DNA of 64,000 bases, taken from positions 1,571,849-1,635,848 of the forward strand of contig QANY01013727.1 of NCBI GenBank assembly GCA_003255025.1, written 5' to 3'. Below the pieces are notes generated by a model that saw nothing but the letters and a program-made list of their open reading frames with translations, made no database searches and was not told where the DNA came from. Shown here in pieces: positions 58,627-64,000 of the stretch. The stretch is from Datisca glomerata (lineage: Eukaryota; Streptophyta; Magnoliopsida; Cucurbitales; Datiscaceae). Numbering within the stretch: the first letter of the stretch is position 1; every line of letters begins with the position of its first letter. The position numbers were made by a program, and so were the translations under genes.

Positions 58627-60055
58627 CAGAGAGTCAAAATAAAAGATCACCAACAGTTACAAGTTCTGACCAATATACAAAAAATGTGGATTACCACGAG
58701 TGATAGAACTTACCAGGCTATACATCCACCACCTTTATCCTTAGAACTTGCTCCAGGACAAGGAAATCAGAAACCATTGGTCATTAACCCCTATACTGAG
58801 GTTTCAGAAAAGACCAACCAATAGGACCCCATTAAGGTTAAAGATATTCTACCCTTAACAAAACTGAACAATTACACCAACCTCTTCCTTCAAATTGTAG
58901 GAACACAATTAACTAGGATAGATGATCATTTCTCTCAAATTCAGCAGATACACACTAGAACTCCTCCACCAGAAAAACCAAAAATGGTAATTGAACTCGT
59001 GACTCTTAAGCCTCCTTAAGATGTTCAAAATTTTAAATTAAAATCTAGCAAGAAAGAGAATGATTTTATAGAAATTATAATGGGAAAAATAAAATATCGG
59101 AAGATCTCCACACCTGATAAAACCTCCACACCTAAATCTTTTTCAGCACAACTTAACATGATGAATTAGAATGATTCACCCAATTCTGAAGAACCTGAGG
59201 AGTATTCTTTGTCTCAAATCTTAGACATTTAGAATATTTTTGAGGATTCCATCAATAAACTCTCTTCTGGCTATTCTAAAAGACCTATTACTCGTATGAC
59301 TTTAACTGGACCTAGTAGATATTATTATCCCAGACCTAGTCGTCAAGACATCTTATATGAAGAAGACTTTCTTAATTCCCAGAAATCGTATAATGGAAAA
59401 CCATCTATAAATGGAACATAGATGGAAAAACAAAATATCAGGTCTTCGAGACCATTCATTAAATGATAATGTATTCTTCCGTTTGTAAACAGAATGAAAA
59501 TACAGATCACCAGATTTGCAGGTTCCTGCTCAATGGATTCACATGAACGTTGAAAGCCTGGTGGGACAACTGTCTCACTGAAAGTCAATTCCAAGAAATT
59601 CTGAATTCCTTCAAAATTTACATTGACCTGATTACAGGTACACATACTAGAACAGAAGATGCATGTTACACCCTGGCCCAATCCATTATCCATCACTTCA
59701 TTAGCCCAGGAATTGTCAATATTGATAGATATTGAGAAATTCTCCAAAATCTGAGATGCCCCTCTCCACCCACTTCAGTTGGTACAAGAACGTCTTTCTT
59801 ATGAAAGTCATGCAGAGAGGTGATGCCAACAGTGAACATTGGAAGGAAAAGTTCATTGATGGCCTCCAAAGTCTTTTTACTGAAAGAGTAAGAAGAAAAC
59901 TCCGCGATAAGCATGATCAAATGGATATTCATTTTGATCAATATACATATGGACATCTCATTGCCCTAGTCATAGAAGAAGGACTAGGATTATGCAATGA
60001 TATGAAACTACAACATATGATGAAAAGTCAGAATCTTGACAAAAGAAAAGAATAA
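58627..60055 (+). pseudogene. EPRV block D: linker end and coat protein
   Basis: TYQAIHPPPLSLELAPGQGN at about 58700-58770, then LKPP with a stop after it (about 59017), then NMMN/EEPEEYSLSQILDI to about 59230, the CMTLTGPSRYYYPRP-like block (59290-59340), and capsid core frames 59550-59735 (WWDNCLTESQFQEILNSFKI) and 59732-60055 (THFSWYKNVFLMKVMQRGDA; DQYTYGHLIALVIEEGLGLC). The basic tail that should precede the knuckle is deleted at about 60053. Confidence 0.87.
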
Positions 60056-60872
60056 GGATTATGCAATCTGCTACAAATGTGGCTTAACAGGACATTTTGC
60101 CAACAAATGCCAATCTAAATTTAAAAAGAAACTTCATGAGTTATCCCTTGATGAAGAAACTCAATCGAAAATCCTGAACTACCAATCTGAAGACATGTCT
60201 ACTACCAGTTCAGATGATGACGTTGCATATAATTCTGCATCTGAGTCTGATCATCTACCACATCTGAACAACCTTGTTGCAGCTCTAAAACCTGCATTTA
60301 CATAACAGAAACCAACTATTGGAAGGCAATAGTTGAAATGAACGGTTTATATCTGAATGGACCAGGTCAAAATGTCTTAGCTGATACCCAGTGATCTCTT
60401 CTCGCCCTAGCCGATCAAATAACTTATCCAGAGATGAAGCTCAAGTTTTTAGAAACTTTCTATAAAGAATATTCCATTCCTAAGATCAAACCTGTAGAAA
60501 ATTACAGTATGAAAGAACTGTTAAACTATATTCAACATGATTATATACCTCATAAACCGATTACCATTTCTCATCTGAAAATGAAAATTAGTATTATTAA
60601 ATCTGAAATTAAACAGTTAAAGACTGCGAATCAACTTCTGTCCCAAGATCTGAATCTCCTAAAACAGTCTACAGCAAAAGGAAAAGCTCATGTAGACTTC
60701 ATAGATCTTCCTTCACTAGATCAGCCAAGTCAAAGTCAAGGTCAACTGTTGACTGCACTAGATCAGCCATCTCCTAGTCAAAGTCAAAGTCAGACTTTGA
60801 CTTCTCTAGATCAGCCTTATTAGATCTCACCAGACCAGACAAAGGAAAATAATCTGTATTTATTCCTTTTAA
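60056..60872 (+). pseudogene. EPRV block D: zinc knuckle and coiled linker
   Basis: Knuckle CYKCGLTGHFANKC (about 60069-60110) is the only fully intact CCHC set in the window. The tail SLDEETQ and SDDDVAY follows, shortened relative to block B. The linker frame 60434-60823 reads EIKQLKTANQLLSQDLNLLK and ends in SPSQSQSQTLTSLDQPY and a stop at 60821. A stop at about 60303 also breaks it. Confidence 0.87.
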
Positions 60873-61330
60873 ACCAGGTCACCTTCCAGAAATGGTACAC
60901 CAAGATTACCTTAGTAATCAAACTTGATTTTATCATTACTGACGTTATTGTCTTAGTTGATAGTCGCGCAGGTATGAACTGCATACATGAAGGTTTAATT
61001 CCTCTAAAATACTTCCATAAAACCACTCAATCCCTCACAAGCTCCAGTGGAAATTCAATGAGAATTTAGTATAAGATACCAGAAGCGTTTATCTACAAAC
61101 AGGGTGTTTGCATACCTGCTTCTTTTGTGCTCATCAAGAATATGACACAAAGCATTATCTTAGGCAATCCTTTTCTGAATTCAGTTATGCCTATCACCAG
61201 AAATGATACCTCAGGTATCCATACCGTGATTAACTCTGTTGATATTACTTTTGAATTTATGACCAAACCATATACCAAAGAGGTAGATATCATCAGACAT
61301 CTGATTGATAATAAAACAAAGCAGTAAAAT
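60873..61330 (+). pseudogene. EPRV block D: aspartic protease, active site altered
   Basis: KWYTKITLVIKLDF then the catalytic region at about 60955-60990, which reads VDSRAGMNCIHEG: the glycine of the Asp-Ser-Gly triad is arginine here, unlike block B. A stop at about 61068 follows. The remainder (61127-61327: FVLIKNMTQSIILGNPFLNS; IHTVINSVDITFEF) is in frame. Not expected to be active. Confidence 0.87.
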
Positions 61331-61980
61331 TTTTACAGAAAGAAATACACTTTATGATAATTGATCAATGTATACAACAACCTGTAATATAAAATAATAT
61401 TAAAGCAATTCTTCATGAATTCCATTCTGAAATCTGTAGTGATATTTCGAATGCCTTTTGGGATAGGAAGAAACATATCATCTCTTTCCCATACCATCTA
61501 CCTTTGGTCATTATGAATGGAATGTTTTACTGTTTGATGTAAAAATGATCCATCTGAATTTCAACATATCATGAATGGTATCTTTAATGCATATACTGCA
61601 TTTATTATCTGTTACATTAATGATGTCTTAATATTCTCATCATCCATAGACCAGCATTTTAAATATCTGCATATTTTTAAGAATGTTGTTAACAAAAATG
61701 GTTTAGTGTTATCTGCTAGTAAAATGAAATTATTTCAAACAACAGTAAGATTTTTAGGCCATAACATTTCCAATGACACTATCATTTCTATAAACCTTAG
61801 TATATATTTTGTATCTAAATTTTCAGATGAAATTAAGGATAAAACACAATTACAACGATTCTTAGGGAGTCTGAATTATATTCGTGTTTTTTATCCACAA
61901 TTAGCTCAGGATACTGCTCTTTCGAATAAAAGACTTCAGAAGAAACTCATTCCTTGGACACCAAATTTGACGTTAACTGT
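61331..61980 (+). pseudogene. EPRV block D: reverse transcriptase, N-terminus deleted, catalytic motif altered
   Basis: The protease-RT linker runs to about 61498, where a deletion jumps to FGHYEWNVL. The frame 61571-62245 then holds ICYINDVLIFSSSIDQHFKY: the second residue pair of YIDD is Asn-Asp here, so a catalytic Asp is lost. KMKLFQTTVRFLGHNISN and DKTQLQRFLGSLNYIRVFYP follow, continuous with RNase H. Confidence 0.9.
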
Positions 61981-62344
61981 AAAGAATATTAAAGCTAAAA
62001 TGAAACAATTACACTGTTTAGCTTTACCAAATCCTACCTGGCATAAAATTGTTGAAACTGATGCCTCCAATATAGGCTATGGAGGTATTTTCAAACAGGT
62101 AAATCCTCATAATCAGATAGAAGAATTATTAAGATTCACCTTTGGTACTTGGAAAGGGTCATTCAAGAATTATCCGATGATTAAACAAGAATGTTTAGCA
62201 ATAGTAAAATGTGTGCTAAAATTTCAAGATGACTTGTTAAACTAGCATTTTCTTATCTGTGTTGACTGATCTGCTGCTAAACAGATTTTCAAAAAATATG
62301 TACAAAATCTTGCATCTAAACAGATATTTGAATCATGGCAGAGT
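61981..62344 (+). pseudogene. EPRV block D: RNase H, C-terminus deleted
   Basis: Same frame as RT: NPTWHKIVETDASNIGYGGI, IKQECLAIVKCVLKFQDDLL, then a stop at 62243 (TAG) and CVDXSAAKQIFKK-like sequence to FESWQSIL at about 62345. There the chain is fused to the inside of the second ORF. Confidence 0.87.
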
Positions 62345-63424
62345 ATCTTATGTTCCTAACCATATCTCTAAGGAAACAATCCTCATTATTGAACTGAATG
62401 ATGAAAAATAGATGGAAGATCCATGGGAGATAAAGATCCCCCACACAACAGTACCCCACTAGATTCAAACACTATAGATACATCTATGAAGCTATAGTAG
62501 TCCAATTTGGGAGCATGGAAATAAGACATACATTCCATGACTCTAACCGAAATACCAGCCCTACTACTTTTAGTAAGGCTGTCATCCGTAATTTCATCTC
62601 CATCAATCAATTGGGTCATCATCCCCATACTACCAGAACATTGGAAATACATAAAAAAACCATAAAATACAGTTATTGAGATTATATGAAATCCTTTACA
62701 GATATGTTTTATTATCAAAATTCGATACGTAATCATACTAGGTTTATCCGTATATGTCTTGAAGTATTAGACCCAAGTTTACCAAATTGGTTCCTCTTAT
62801 GGTGGGATAAGTTTGGTGTCATGTTTGATACTCTACCCTAAGTACTTCAAATTGAATTTAAGGAATGGCATTCACAATATGGCCTTCTCAAAAAAAATAT
62901 TACCGTATCAAAAACCTTGGTACATTTTATTATCCGCTTTAATATCTCATGGATTTGGAAATGGGATCTCAAATGTGAATGCCAGAATGAAATTTTTGAA
63001 CCCCCACTTAACTGAATTATCAGCGTCAACGAGTAATCCATTTTTGAATGCTCAAATATAATTAAAAAACAGTTCCCACATATCAGTGAAAAAGAATTGG
63101 CTGTCAAAAGCATGGACTTTGTCAAAAATCAGTTCCTACATGTTTTTGGATCTGACACCTCCTCCATGGCCACATCTAGTGCAAATCTGAGTTCACAATG
63201 ACAAGCAACCCCAGATCTGCCTACTACAGATCTCACCATTGACCTCACCTAACATAATGCCTTCAGCATCCTTGGTGGTGAAAGTCAAGACCCAAATGAC
63301 CATCTGCCAGATCTGTCAGAAAGGCTGACCCACCAGAGCCAACAATTGCTGACTTTTGGGAATCCTTGACCTCTATCATTTCAGAACAAATTGAAAAAGA
63401 CAAAGGAAAAGGAAAATTGCTCTG
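62345..63424 (+). pseudogene. EPRV block D: second ORF, start deleted
   Basis: Lacks the RG-rich start because of the 62345 junction. Blocks: a YVPNHIS.ETILIIE-like start, EIRHTFHDSNRNTSPTTFSK-like (about 62518-62580), NSIRNHT.FIRI-like (about 62715-62755), LPNWFLLWWDKFG (about 62780-62815), WDLKCECQNEIF-like (about 62968), a deletion joining NPHLTEL to SASTSNPFLNA (63015-63055), LHVFGSDTSSMATSS and the acidic tail to 63424. Several frameshifts. Confidence 0.82.
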
Positions 63425-64000
63425 ATCTGAGCTACTCTCTGATAACGACCAGACCATTATTGCAGACAGCTGTCATAAGCAAACAAATCTACTTTTGTCA
63501 TAGTAGATTCCAACTGACCAAGTGGACGTCTCTCATACAGCCACACTACTTGTATAATAATGGCTTGTAATAATTGTATTAGTACCATAGTTATTTTCCT
63601 ATGTACTCTAGTTACTTTATGAACGCATGTAAGTTTAGTGGCTTTCTTTTCATTATAAAAGGGTACTCACCCTTGTTGAGGATCATCGTTTCCCTTTAAC
63701 TTGTATTAGGACGCTCATGTGTTAAGCACTTAATAAATTTTTTCCTTTGCCTACACACTCTCTCATTAAACTCTCTCTACTCATCTTGCCTCAATTACCT
63801 TCATGTGCACGACTACAAGTAAATAACGTTGTTGTTCTTAGGAGCTTAAGTTCTCCCTTGTAAGTCTTTCTAATTAATTTAAACAGTAGTTGTTCATGAT
63901 ACCATGTATGTACTAATGTAAACTACATATAACCATGACTATAGGCTCCACTAGTCATGATCCTGTTGCTAACTCGAAGACACTCGATGTGTAACTATTA
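63425..64000 (+). promoter_or_regulatory. EPRV block D intergenic region, runs off the window
   Basis: TATAAAAGGG at 63654, AATAAA at 63732-63737, pyrimidine tract, then leader up to GCTAACTCGAAGACACTCG at the window end. This equals block B 42866-43455. The primer site and next movement protein should lie within a few hundred bases beyond the window. Confidence 0.8.

Noticed and set aside
31323..64000. Gypsy-type LTR retrotransposon cluster
   Set aside because: There is a 30K movement protein, no integrase between RNase H and the next unit, and only one intergenic region per unit instead of two LTRs.

Overview
The window looks like repeat-rich, probably heterochromatic, plant (eudicot) nuclear DNA. 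The evidence is its high AT content, plant-type Copia, LINE, CACTA, hAT and MULE remnants, a decayed plant F-box/LRR gene, and about 33 kb of endogenous plant pararetrovirus (Caulimoviridae) sequence. No intact host protein-coding gene was found. A cucurbit-like genome is possible, but the sequence alone does not prove it.

Left part (1-31.3 kb): a nested transposon graveyard. It starts with a LINE endonuclease fragment and a 219-bp hAT-type MITE with perfect 8-bp target duplications. A Copia element on the minus strand (about 2.6-9.6 kb) is interrupted by a non-autonomous LTR element (2806-5405) and by another LTR-like fragment (about 7.0-7.55 kb). It abuts a plus-strand Copia of the same family (9.6-14.4 kb), which is itself split by a 2-kb insert with En/Spm-associated coding remnants. 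A 1.2-kb Pack-MULE (14441-15639) has long inverted repeats and 9-bp target duplications and carries a host-gene fragment. Next come a VFB/SKIP2-like F-box-LRR pseudogene (about 17.1-18.14 kb) and a CACTA TNP2 element (18.2-23.1 kb) split by Copia and hAT pieces. AT-rich DNA without genes follows, then a three-LTR array (26.5-29.3 kb) and a region with a duplicated exon-like block (30.03-30.5 kb).

Right part (31.3-64 kb): a mosaic of endogenous pararetrovirus copies in alternating orientation. Block A runs minus (31.3-38.09 kb), block B plus (38.09-44.95 kb), block C minus (44.95-58.57 kb) and block D plus (58.63-64.0 kb, running off the window). The recurring gene order is tRNA-Met primer site, movement protein, linker, coat protein with CCHC zinc knuckle, coiled linker, aspartic protease, reverse transcriptase/RNase H, then a separate second ORF with an RG-rich start, then an intergenic promoter/leader region. 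One single intergenic region between the second ORF and the next movement protein, rather than paired LTRs, marks circular-genome concatemers of a virus and not an LTR retrotransposon. The second ORF after the polyprotein fits a florendovirus-like member best, as an inference. Every copy is broken by stops, frameshifts, deletions, internal duplications and foreign inserts, so none can encode a full polyprotein.

Most notable: an inversion breakpoint exactly at the primer-binding site, fusion ORFs made by deletion, premature stops that are mostly CAG to TAG or TGG to TAG transitions relative to sister copies, a tandem repeat inserted in the viral array that has a diverged relative 43 kb away, and a non-viral insert of unknown origin at 53.2-53.6 kb.
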